From Diogma glabrata (Eukaryota; Arthropoda; Insecta; Diptera; Cylindrotomidae): DNA of 64,000 nucleotides. The DNA is taken from positions 96,033,745-96,097,744 of the forward strand of contig OY856188.1 in NCBI GenBank assembly GCA_963693315.1, given 5' to 3'. The notes under the pieces are model-generated. The model worked only from the letters and a program-made list of their open reading frames with translations. It had not been told where the DNA came from and did no database searches. Numbering within the stretch: position 1 is the stretch's first letter; each line of letters starts with the position of its first letter. Both the position numbers and the translations under genes were made by a program. Positions 20,943 through 32,572 of the stretch are shown here, piece after piece.

Positions 20943-22290
20943 TATGAGGATATGGTTTTTAGTTTTGGGCAGCGATGTATATCAAACATAACTCTTTGTT
21001 AAAGTACAAGTATGTTTTTAACTCTTTTTAGAAATTTATTACAAAACTAACACGAAACATCAATACGTTGCTGGAAAATTATAACAGATCATATATTAAC
21101 ATATTTTAGTGAAAAGATGATACATACATCTGCTACGCAAACTGCTCAAAAACCTCTCCATATAGAGTTTCGAGAAAATATTACAAATTTACAAATTCAT
21201 ACTTCTTTCAAAATTCCAAAAATATTTTAAAAATTAAATAAAATTAAAATTTTTTCAAAATTCCAAAAATATTCCAAAAAATTAGAATCAAATCAAATAT
21301 TTAAACTTTTTCTAAATCCAATAATATTCCGAAAATTCTTAAATATTCAAACTTTTTCCAAAATTCTAAAAATATTGCAAAAATAATTACAAAATCAAAA
21401 ATTGAATTTTTTTCAAATTCCAAAAATTATAATAAAATCAAAAATTTAAAATTGTTCAAAATTCTAAGAATATTCCAAAAATTCTTACAAAATCAAAAAT
21501 TAAAACTTTTTCCGAAATTCTAAAAATATTGCAAAAATTATTACAAAATCAAATATACAAAATTTTTTCATAATTCCAAAAATATTTCAAAAACTATAAC
21601 AAAATCAAAAATTTCCATGTCCAATTTCATTTTCAATTACATATACGTCATAAAAACAGCTACAGTTTTTTCCCAAAATATTGACTAAAAAATATATGAA
21701 ATAATTTTTTGACACACTTGAAAACATTTTTTTGACAAACTTATAATTCTCAATAATAATAATAAAATTTCATTTCAAACAAACAATTTTATTTCTTTCC
21801 AAAAAATTGGGTAAAAAAATAAATAAAAATCTTTCTTTTGACACACTTGACAATATTTTTTTGACAAACTTATAATGCAATAATTTAGTTTTTGATCTCA
21901 TATACCAATCCTTACCATCAAGATTTCTCCAAATTTAATGTTCCTACTCGTAACTACTTAAAATGAACGTTTTTTAAGCCAAAAATATGAAAATTTGCTA
22001 TTTTTGACACACATAATGATTTATTCGAAACACTTCCGGTACAGCTATCAAACACAGCGTCCCTTCGAACCTGTCCCTTGAGTATACCTATTTAAAAAAA
22101 AATTTGAAATCCCTTCAGCGGTTTTCCCTGCAGCGTAGGTAATGACGGACGGCCGGCAGACAGACATACATTTTTTTTTGCTATTTTAGAATCAGTAGGT
22201 CCTAAAACTGTCAAGAAATGCCAAAAAAGTGAAGGTAAGAATTTCATTTTTGGCTCATGAATGTTATACTTAGGTCTTTCAGACCGAAGT
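20943..22290 (+). mobile_element. RepA copy 1, main part
   Basis: It continues RepA after the TA element. A region of loosely repeated TTCCAAAAATATT blocks is followed by about two units of the ~141-bp repeat (marker TTGACAAACTTATAAT), then the conserved AAATTTAATGTTCCTACTCG block, the CAGCGGTTTTCCC and GACGGACGGCCGGCAGACAG blocks, and the right end GGTCTTTCAGACCGAAGT, a perfect GGTCT/AGACC hairpin. It is non-coding. The terminal ACTTCGGTCTG at the left and CAGACCGAAGT at the right are 11-bp inverted repeats. Confidence 0.8.
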
Positions 22291-23420
22291 AAAAAAATAA
22301 GGAAATGATGAAATTTTAATTAAAGTAATATTTGGTTTTTGACACTGCAATTCGTCAAATAAAGGGTTGATTCAAAAAATTACATCAATGTTTATAATCA
22401 GACTAAAATTTTATGTTTTATTGTTTGTAATTTAATAATAATAAATGAATAATTAGTAATTTATCAATTCCTGCTGAAAAAAATAGATCAATTGTAAGAT
22501 GCTAATGATAATTTACGCAAACAGTTTCCTAATGCGTACCACCTGTCCTAATGGGTGCTTGCAAAAAATTATGGTTAAAAATTGCAGTTGATATTCTAAC
22601 GATTTATAGAAAATGGTGAAATGTTCAAAGCTTTTTTGTCTTTCCTTTATATAATTTATTCAGATCACGTCTAATTGTTGACTGAGAATTGCTCTACTAT
22701 TAATATATTGCAAACTCCACAAGTGGTTTACACACTTTTGTTCATGCCATTTTCCCTATTAGCATGTAGGCTTACTGTGCATCGTTTTAAAATATAAATT
22801 CCTGTATAAAAGTAATTGTAAATACCACGTAGTTCAAACTTGGAAATAATTCCTTTTTTGTCACCATTAAAAAGATTTATAAGCAAATTATAAGCATTTA
22901 TACATTTATAGGCAAATTAAATCTTTGTATAACCATAGATTCCTAAATTGTACTAGTTCAATTAGGGAATTTTTACTCCTACTTTAGGAAAAAAAACTGT
23001 AACCAAAGCCTATTTTGATTTTACTCTACGATAAGAACATTCATATTTAAAGAAATTCGCTTTTGTAAAGCTTATGCATGTATTACACGTAGTTATAATG
23101 CGGTTGTTCAAATTTACAGAAGGTAAAGTTATTGTCTGTCTGAATTATTTCCTTAATAGTGGATAAATAGAAAAATTGTTTATTGAGATGATGTATGGAA
23201 ATGGGATGACTTGGATTTTATATTAAGATGGGACAAATTTTAAATTTGTGTGCAATGAAAAGAATAATCAAGAAGCAGCTAGAGATAGAAAATCAAGCTA
23301 TAAATAATGGACCAACTGTTCGATCTTGGTTATTATATAAATTGAAATCAAAGGATATTGTGCTAGTGTTCAACTTTTCTAATTTAAAATTACAGTGTTA
23401 ATTTAAAAAAAAATCAAATA
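21235..23420 (+). repeat. Segmental duplication, copy A (sister at 27256-29958)
   Basis: Most of RepA copy 1 plus about 1.1 kb of non-RepA sequence to its right matches 27256-29958 collinearly, up to AAATCAAATA where the two diverge. Because the match runs past the right end of RepA (22290), this is a duplication of a genomic block and not just two RepA insertions. No gene is seen in the extra 1.1 kb. Confidence 0.8.
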
Positions 23421-23808
23421 GAATGCATTGTAGACGTTTTTTTTTGTAATTTTTGTAGTTTATCGATTGAGAAAATAAGTAGAAAAATTATTGATTAAAG
23501 TGCGAAAGGTTTTTATCAAAAGATAGTTCCAAACAATACGGGAAATAGACTTAAATGGATTTATGGAATTTTCATTAACCACCTAAAAACTCTGATACTA
23601 TAAATTGTACCAAGTTAGGAGTGCTTGACAAATCAAGTAGATTAAAACGTTGTCAAAGAATGTCAGACACTGGTAAAATGATCTATAATATGTGATCGGA
23701 TAATCATAATAATGATAAAGAACGTGTTTAGCTACCTCATCAGTAGTTGAACTGTGTGTAAGTCAGTCTTTATTGTGAACATTATAGTGATCAAGCAATC
23801 TATTTTTA

Positions 23809-23865
23809 GGGTTCTCTTTTTTATAACGAACCCTATTGGTAAGAGTAAAACGATGGAATCACATT
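23809..23865 (+). mobile_element. RepB copy 2, left end
   Basis: GGGTTC (23809-23814) pairs with GAACCC (23828-23833), then CTATTGGTAAGAG follows, as at 2278. The copy is cut at 23866 by RepC and continues at 26611 (AATTATCTCG matches GATTATCTCG of copy 1). Confidence 0.7.
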
Positions 23866-26610
23866 ATCAAGAGACGCGGTAGTGTCTTGCGCGCCATGTT
23901 TTGAAAGACACTACTAGTATATATACTGTGCACCGAATAGGTTTTAAAGGTTAAAATTTTCATTTCGAATAATTTGCATTTTTTCTACAACTGTATTCAA
24001 AGTTATCAATAAAAGTATATATTATTTAACTATATGTTTCTCATTAGTAAAAAAAAAGTCAGCATTCATGCTTTTTTCTGAAAGTTTATAAAATCAAAAT
24101 TTTGCTTTCCCAAACTTTTAGTAAAATTAAAATGTTTTTACAAATTTTTATACCACGTTGGTAGCATTGATATGAATGTAGTAATTAAGTATCATTTTGG
24201 CGAATTTTCAAAAACCAACCAAATGTACAGAATTGAAAAACACAAAATTATGCGAATTGAAATTTATTATCCCTCAATATTGGTAATATTTAACAACAGT
24301 TAAAAAACTTAAACACGAACCCAGATTAGTTTGCAAACATATAGTTGTTTTCGATAACAAATATATGTTTGTATCCAGAAAACCCATCAAATGTTTTATT
24401 AATATATTAAATGGAAGTTGGTAATTATAAAGATATTAGAAAAAAGAATATATTTAGACTATGCTTTCAGTAAAAAGACCTATTATTGATGTGTTAAGAA
24501 AACGATGTTGTGAAAACATGTATTTGGTCTATTATGTAAATTTGTTATCTGAGAGAACCCAACAAATGTTATATCGATAATAAATTTTAATTTTTATTTC
24601 ATTTTATTTTAGAAACGTTGGTAGTTATTTTGAAGTGATGAGATTAAAAAATAATTTAGTAGGCTTTAAAATTTTGTGTTTTTAAGCTTTATGAGATATA
24701 AAGAAAAGAATTTGAGAAAATTTTATTATTATTTTAAGGGTTCCGTACTTTGAAAAAATAGAACATAACCCTTATAGTGAGGACTTGATTGTTTATTATC
24801 CATTATTCACAACGACTTTCTCACTGAAAATGAAAATATATGTATTTACGTATATTTATGTGGTAAGATAAGGTGAAAATGACAAATATGTGTTGATTTC
24901 GACATTGAGGTGATATATAACTGTAAAAACTGAAATTTTTTAAAACTTTCAGTCAATCATAGACTATAAAGTTTATGGAAGACACCAATGGTACTTGGCT
25001 GAACATAATCAAGAATTTTAAAAAAAAATTGTTTGATTGTGAAACACTTAATTTCACATCTTTTTTCGCACAATGTTGTTTTGTTTATTATTTATTTTGA
25101 GTAAATAACAATCGATTTAAGCTTTTATGCTATCCTCAAGAACTTTTATAAAATTGTTATGTTAATTTTTTAAAATTATTAGTCAAAGACTATAGTTTTT
25201 ATGTGTGTGTTTCCGTTGTATGTAATAATTTTATTAATTTTCGAATGCATTGCTTTAGACTTATTTTCGAATATTTTTTTTACTTTTTCATGAGTTGTTC
25301 ATGTCATGAGTTGAGTGAGACCTGTTTACATAAAAACGATACTTTTATTTTTTAAAATATTGCACCTAGGTCCTAGATTGATAAAAAATCGAGAGTAAAG
25401 TTCTCTGTAGAAAACATTTTATATGGATAATAATAATTTGATTCTCCCATATTATATTATAACTTTACAAAAAACAGTCAAATCGTCGCAAAAACAACCA
25501 AAAGGCTGTAAAAAAGCCGCGCCATGTTTTTCTTTAGCTTGAAACTATCATTTTAACTATAACAAATTAAATTCTTGTATCTTATTCTTTACAAAAACTT
25601 CTCAAATCATACAGCACTAGTTATAAAATTTCTTAATGGCATTTTGTTTTCTAAACATCTAGCTATATTATATAATTTAAGTAATACTCTAGAACTACAT
25701 ATCATAATTCTAAAATATATAATAAATATGCACATATATTAAAATTTATTTAAGCAGAGGAAATATAATTTATTTTTTTTTTTTCTATAAAAAACCGCTC
25801 ACTTTCACTTACATATTTCTTGAACAAAATCCTTGGCGCGACCTTTTCTCAATTGATTTAATAATGTCATTCCTAAGGTCTATTTTCAGACGACTGTGAA
25901 AAGCCGATGAATTCAACAGTGGACTTCTAATTATATTAATTAAGTCAGTATCATATTTTCTACAATTTTCCTGAAGTATAGTAATCTATTTGAAATTCCC
26001 TTTATATTATTACGGTATGCTTAATTTTATATAAGACATGATTTGCTGTAAGAATATCTAGCAAATGGCAACTATAACAATATAACGATGACTATGAAAT
26101 AACATTATCAATAAATTTCTTTTCGTACTGAATTTTAACATTCATTGATATTCATTTAAGATTGCTATTTAATCAATGGTTATTTCAATATAATGTTTAT
26201 TATGAGTCAACCATAGTCACTATGCGGTTGGCTTTATTGTCATATTAAGAAAAGGTCGCACCAAGGTTTTTGTTCAAGAAATATGTAAGTGAAAGTGAGC
26301 GGTTTTTTATAGAAAAAAAAAATAAATTATATTTCCTCTGCTTAAATAAATTTTAATAAATGTGCATATTTATTATATATTTTAGAATTGTGATATGTAG
26401 TTCTAGAGTATTACTTAAATTATATAATATAGCTAGATGTTTAGAAAACAAAATGCCATTTAGAAATTTTATAACTAGTGCTTTATGATTTGAGAAGTTT
26501 TTGTAAAGAATAAGATACAAGAATTTATTTGTTATAGTTAAAATGATAGTTTCAAGCTAAAGAAAAACATGGCGCGGCTTTTTTACAGCCTTTTGGTTGT
26601 TTTTGCGACG
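23866..26610 (+). mobile_element. RepC copy 1 (2.74 kb, non-coding)
   Basis: A 2,745-bp block that is repeated in reverse complement at 31448-34190 (2,743 bp) with very few differences in the stretches I compared. It starts ATCAAGAGACGCGGTAGTG, with a 10-bp hairpin GTAGTGTCTT/AAGACACTAC close to the end, and finishes TTTTTGCGACG. Its last 1.13 kb is a foldback. It interrupts RepB copy 2, so it is a mobile insertion. No open frame codes for anything recognisable. The class is unknown. Confidence 0.75.
25484..26610. repeat. Foldback at the end of RepC copy 1, ~370-bp arms
   Basis: The left arm starts CGTCGCAAAAACAACC near 25484 and runs to about 25854; its reverse complement lies at about 26244-26610. 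The arms contain GGCTGTAAAAAAGCCGCGCC and ACCGCTCACTTTCACTTAC, and match nearly base for base. The ~390-bp loop is unique. A transcript would fold into a hairpin of about 370 bp. Confidence 0.88.
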
Positions 26611-27255
26611 ATATTAATTATCTCGAAAACTATAATTAATGCTATGGATCTGAAATCTGAGGTGCGTAGAAAACTAACCTGTCCACACAAGATGACGGAA
26701 ACAAATAAAAATAAAGTGGTTTTTGTTTGTTTTACAGGGCTACGATGTGAGACCTTTGAAAAAAAAAGTTTTTTTATAGAGTTAAGAAAGATATCATATG
26801 AAAGGGCTTCACTTCAATATTCCTTAAAAATTTATTTTAGAATTTTACACCTCACCATTTTTTTATAATTTTGGATAAAAAATTTTGTGACCCAAATGAG
26901 TGTCATTTGAAAAATAACATAATTTAAGCAACATTGCAATTTTTTTAGAACTTTGCAATGCACAGTTTTTGAGTTATTTTCAAAAAGCTTTCAGAAAGTT
27001 CCCTCACTCTCTGCCCCTCCCTCTACGCTTCGACGATGATTGGCAGAAAAATTATGAACGAATCACAGAGACAGGGACTTTTGTGAGATTTGACCGAAAC
27101 TCATAGCGATGTTTCAAATAATTATATTTCAGTGAGTTTAGGGGTTAGGTGTGGAGAAAGAAAACAAAATTTTTTTTGACCCATATGAGTAGGGTGTCAT
27201 TTGAAAGAGCACCTAATTTAAGAAAGAGTACCTAATTTAAGATCAGCAATCTTCC
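26611..27255 (+). mobile_element. RepB copy 2, right part
   Basis: After RepC the RepB sequence resumes: CACAAGATGACGG, TACAGGGCTACGATG and a region matching 2440-2560, then one ~280-bp unit with AATTATATTTCAGTG and GGGGTTAGGTGTGG. A frame at 26569-26868 joins the end of RepC to RepB and is not a gene. It is followed directly by the left-truncated RepA copy 2. Confidence 0.75.
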
Positions 27256-28345
27256 TTAAATAAAATCAAAATTTTTTCAAAATTCCAAAAATATTCCAAA
27301 AAATTAGAATCAAATCAAATATTTAAACTTTTTCTAAATTCCAATAATATTCCAAAAATTCTTAAATATTCAAACTTTTTCCGGAATTATAAAAATATTG
27401 CAAAAATTATTACTAAAATTAAAAATTGAATTTTTTTCAAAATTCTAAAAATTATAATAAAATCAAAAATTTAAAATTGTTCAAAATGCTAAAAATATTC
27501 TAAAAATTCTTACAAAATTAAAACTTTTTCCAAAATTCTAAAAATATTGCAAAAATTATTACAAAATCAAATATACAAACTTTTTTCAAAATTCGAAAAA
27601 TATTTCAAAAACTATAACAAAATCAAAAATTTCCATGTCCAATTTCATTTTCAATTACATATACGTCATAAAAACAGCTACATTTTTTCCCAAAATATTG
27701 ACTAAAAAATATATGAAATAATTTTTTGACACACTTGACAACATTTTTTTGACAAACTTATAATGCCATAATTCTCAATAATAATAATAAAATACCATGT
27801 CATACATATTATTAATTTTATTTTTTTCCAAAAAATTGAGTAAAAAAATAAATAAAAACCTTTCTTTTGACACACTTGACAACATTTTTTTGACAAACTT
27901 ATAATGCAATAGTCTAGTTTTTGATATCATATACCAATCCTTACCATCAAGATTTCTCCAAATTTAATGTTCCTACTCGTAATCACTTAAAATGAACGTT
28001 TTTTAAGCCAAAAATATGAAAATTTGCTATTTTTGACACACATAATGATTTTTTCGACACACTTCCGGTACAGTTATCGAACACAGTGTCCTTTCGCACC
28101 TGTTTCTTGAGTATACTTATTTTAAAAAAATATATTTGAAATCCCTTCAGCGGTTTTCCCAGCAGCGTAGGTTATGAAGGACGGCCAGCAGACAGACATA
28201 CATTTTTTTTTTTTGCTATTTTAGAATCAGTAGATCCTACCTTAAACTGTCGAGAAATGCCAAAAAAGGTGGGGGTAAGAATTTCATTTTTGGCTCATGA
28301 ATGTTATACTTAGGTCTTTCAGACCGAAGTAAAAAAATAAGGAAA
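27256..28345 (+). mobile_element. RepA copy 2 (left-truncated)
   Basis: It matches RepA copy 1 from the TTCCAAAAATATT region onward: about two ~141-bp units (markers near 27750 and 27902), the AAATTTAATGTTCCTACTCG block and the GGTCTTTCAGACCGAAGT end. The first kilobase of the element is missing. Confidence 0.8.
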
Positions 28346-28601
28346 TGATGAAATTTTAATTAAAGTAATATTTGGTTTTTGACACTGCAATTCGTCAAAT
28401 AAAGGGTTGATTCAAAAAATTACATCAATGCCAAAAAAGGTGGGGGTAAGAATTTCATTTTTGGCTCATGAATGTTATACTTAGGTCTTTCAGACCGAAG
28501 TAAAAAAATAAGGAAATGATGAAATTTTAATTAAAGTAATATTTGGTTTTTGACACTGCAATTCGTCAAATAAAGGGTTGATTCAAAAAATTACATCAAT
28601 G
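28260..28601 (+). repeat. 171-bp tandem duplication spanning the RepA right end
   Basis: CCAAAAAAGGTGGGGGTAAG starts at 28260 and again at 28431, and the two 171-bp units read the same across the RepA end and its flank. Copy A has this only once (22222-22390). Confidence 0.9.
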
Positions 28602-28606
28602 CTCAA

Positions 28607-29070
28607 TAATCAGACTAAAATTTTATGTTTTATTGTTTGTAATTTAATAATAATAAATGAATAATTAGTGAATAATTATATTGAATAATTATAATGAACA
28701 ATCAGACTAAAATTTTATGTTTTATTGTTTGTAATTTAATAATAATAAATGAATAATTAGTGAATAATTATATTGAATAATTATAATGAATAATTATAAT
28801 CAGACTAAAATTTTATGTTTTATTGTTTGTAATTTAATAATAATAAATGAATAATTAGTAATTTATCAATTCCTGCTGAAAAAAATAGATCAATTGTAAG
28901 ATGCTAATGATAATTTAAGCAACCAGTTTCCTAAATCAGACTAAAATTTTATGTTTTATTGTTTGTAATTTAATAATAATAAATGAATAATTAGTAATTT
29001 ATCAATTCCTGCTGAAAAAAATAGATCAATTGTAAGATGCTAATGATAATTTAAGCAACCAGTTTCCTAA
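28607..29070 (+). repeat. Four-copy tandem block
   Basis: CAGACTAAAATTTTATG recurs at 28611, 28703, 28801 and 28937, each followed by TTGTTTGTAATTTAATAAT. Spacings are 92, 98 and 136 bp, so units of different length were copied in successive steps. The sister duplication has a single copy near 22401. Confidence 0.88.
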
Positions 29071-29958
29071 TACGTACTACCAATGTCCTAATGGGTGCTT
29101 GCAAAAAATTAAGGCTTAAAATTGCAGTTGATATTCTAACGATTTATAGAAAATGGTGAAATGTTAAAAGCTTTTTTGTCTTTCCTTTATATAATTTATT
29201 CAGATCACGACTAATTGTTGTCTTAGGATGCTCTACTATTAATTTATTGCAAACTCTTCAAGTGCTTTACACACTTTTGTTCATTTCATTTTCCCAATTA
29301 GCGTGTAGGCTTACTGTGCATCGTTTAAAAATATAAATTCCTATATAAAAGTAATTGTAAATACCACGTAGTTCAAACTTATCCACTATTAACGAAATAA
29401 TTCCATTTTTGTCACCATTAAAAAAGATTTATAAGCAAATTATAAGCATTTATACATTTATAGACAAATTAAATCCTTGTATAACCATAGATTCCTAAAT
29501 TGTACTAGTTCAATTAGGGAATGTTTATCCCTACTTTAGGAAAAAAACTGTAACCACGGCCTATTTTGATTTTACTCTACATTCATATTTAAAGAAATTC
29601 GCTTTTGTAAAGCTTATGCATAGTATTACACGTAGTTATAATGCGGTTGTTCAAATTTACGGAAGGTAAAGTTATTGTCTGAATTATTTCCTTAATAGTG
29701 GATAAATAGAGAAATTGTTTATTGAGATGATGTATGGAAATGGGATGACTTGGATTTTATATTAAGATGGGACAAATTTTAAATTTGTGTGCAATGAAAA
29801 GAATAATCAAGAAGCAGCTAGAGATAGAGAATCAAGCTATAAATAATGGACCAACTGTTCGATCTTGGTTTTTATATAAATTGAAATCAAAGGATATTGT
29901 GTTAGCGTTCAACTTGTCTCATTTAAAATTTCAGTGTTAATTTAAAAAAAATCAAATA

Positions 29959-31099
29959 TGTACCAAACTTTAAAAATCGTAAGAAAAAATCCATATTGAA
30001 TTGCTGACTTTTTATTTCTCAATTTCATAGCTGCATATGTTTACTTTAAAATTTGTGAAAAACAAAAAAAAGGGACTTTTTGAGATATGAGTTTTGAAGT
30101 AAAGCATGGTTTAACGCGCCGCCTAGCGGAAAAGAGCAAAATTATTAATTTCCAACTAACATATTTCGGTTATTCAATAATTTTTCTCCCTATGTGCAAA
30201 AATATACGTAAATCACATGAAATTTATGGGATCTATTAACAAAACATTGACACCATTACCAAAACTACGTGAAAAAGACTCAAAAATTTAACCGCGCATA
30301 ACTCCGATTCAGAGTACACAAAAAATAGAAGCAGAAATCAGTTTTTTCCTTTCATCAATGCCAACAATATATCAAAATTTCAGATTTTTAAAAAATAGTT
30401 GTTTTTTTTTCGATGTACGTTTTCAAAATAATAGCCCATATATTGAGATAAATGAAGTATAAAACAAAAATTTGATGTGTATTTTAACTTAAATAAAATT
30501 TATATTACTTCACTTATATATATGTCATATTGCACTTCACTTATATATCTCCAATTATTATTGGAACAAAATCACTACAATACAACTATTAGTGTTCTGT
30601 ATTTTTCAAAGTTAGACAAACTTTATAATTAATTTATTTATTTTTTATTTTTTGCACGCACAATTTAACCAATAATTTTAATTAAAATTCAATCTACTCA
30701 AAAAGAACTCAGATATTATATCGCTTTGAAATTTCAAAACTTAAACTAATTTCATTTCTAATTTCAATACTTTTATCACAAAAAAATAAATTCGAACAAT
30801 AAAATGATGTGCAAAACAAATAAACAAAGAAGAAAATCTTAAAATCGGTTAACTTTTAAGTTCAGCTAACGAAAATTACGATTATTTATTTATTATTGTA
30901 GCAAGTTGCATTCCCACTTCTAGTAGTTTTATAGAAATAAGTTATGATGCAAGAGTTGTTTTAAAATTAGTGATATGCATTAAAATAAGCTTTAATGCAA
31001 CATTTGCTTTGTAATTCAATAATAACTTGTTTTACATAACTCATATTGCAAAGCCTGATTTAAACATTGCAGTTCGTTTTTCAACTGTGTGTAAAAAAA
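29959..31099. other. AT-rich stretch, no gene seen
   Basis: No frame, RNA gene or terminal repeat is supported. A GC-richer spot CGCGCCGCCTAGCGG near 30116 stands out but is not explained. Confidence 0.5.
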
Positions 31100-31280
31100 C
31101 TGCAATTTTCCCTACGTTACTTCCCTACGTTTCGACGCTGATTGACAGACAAATTTAAAAAAAATTACAGCGACAAGAAATTCGGTAAATTTTGAATGAA
31201 AATCACATCGGAGTCTTAAATGATTATATTTCTTTGTGTTTAGGGGTTGGTGATGTGGTGAGGGTAAAAAAACTTTTTTA
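31100..31280 (+). repeat. RepB unit fragment
   Basis: It contains CCCTACGTTTCGACGCTGAT, GATTATATTTCTTTGTG and GGGGTTGGTGATGTGG, matching most of one ~280-bp RepB unit. Confidence 0.7.
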
Positions 31281-31447
31281 AGATTATTATTATTGTTCCG
31301 TCATCGCCGGTACCTTTGGCGCAATGATTGGTTATTATATTGTATTTTTTTTCTGATTCAACAACCCCCGGAACCATTGGTGCAACGATTGGTTACTATG
31401 TTGTATTAATATTTCTATCACCTATCTTGTTGATAGAAATATTATAC

Positions 31448-32572
31448 CGTCGCAAAAACAACCAAAAGGCTGTAAAAAAGCCGCGCCATGTTTTTCTTTA
31501 GCTTGAAACTATCATTTTAACTATAACAAATTAAATTCTTGTATCTTATTCTTTACAAAAACTTCTCAAATCATACAGCACTAGTTATAAAATTTCTAAA
31601 TGGCATTTTGTTTTCTAAACATCTAGCTATATTATATAATTTAAGTAATACTCTAGAACTACATATCACAATTCTAAAATATATAATAAATATGCACATT
31701 TATTAAAATTTATTTAAGCAGAGGAAATATAATTTATTTTTTTTTCTATAAAAAACCGCTCACTTTCACTTACATATTTCTTGAACAAAAACCTTGGTGC
31801 GACCTTTTCTTAATATGACAATAAAGCCAACCGCATAGTGACTATGGTTGACTCATAATAAACATTATATTGAAATAACCATTGATTAAATAGCAATCTT
31901 AAATGAATATCAATGAATGTTAAAATTCAGTACGAAAAGAAATTTATTGATAATGTTATTTCATAGTCATCGTTATATTGTTATAGTTGCCATTTGCTAG
32001 ATATTCTTACAGCAAATCATGTCTTATATAAAATTAAGCATACCGTAATAATATAAAGGGAATTTCAAATAGATTACTATACTTCAGGAAAATTGTAGAA
32101 AATATGATACTGACTTAATTAATATAATTAGAAGTCCACTGTTGAATTCATCGGCTTTTCACAGTCGTCTGAAAATAGACCTTAGGAATGACATTATTAA
32201 ATTAATTGAGAAAAGGTCGCGCCAAGGATTTTGTTCAAGAAATATGTAAGTGAAAGTGAGCGGTTTTTTAAAAAAAAAAAAAATAAATTATATTTCCTCT
32301 GCTTAAATAAATTTTAATATATGTGCATATTTATTATATATTTTAGAATTATGATATGTAGTTCTAGAGTATTACTTAAATTATATAATATAGCTAGATG
32401 TTTAGAAAACAAAATGCCATTAAGAAATTTTATAACTAGTGCTGTATGATTTGAGAAGTTTTTGTAAAGAATAAGATACAAGAATTTAATTTGTTATAGT
32501 TAAAATGATAGTTTCAAGCTAAAGAAAAACATGGCGCGGCTTTTTTACAGCCTTTTGGTTGTTTTTGCGACG
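31448..32572. repeat. Foldback at the end of RepC copy 2
   Basis: The arms run about 31448-31815 and 32205-32572, with the same ends (CGTCGC/GCGACG) and the same internal loop, inverted, as 25484-26610. Confidence 0.88.

Larger units (their letters stand above)
27256..29958 (+). repeat. Segmental duplication, copy B, with local expansions
   Basis: Collinear with 21235-23420 but about 500 bp longer because of tandem duplications absent from copy A: a 171-bp block doubled (28260-28430 and 28431-28601) and a CAGACTAAAATTTTATG block present four times. Confidence 0.8.

Noticed and set aside
26569..26868. 99-codon frame with a signal-peptide-like start
   Set aside because: It begins in the foldback arm of RepC and ends in RepB, so it is a chance fusion of two repeats.
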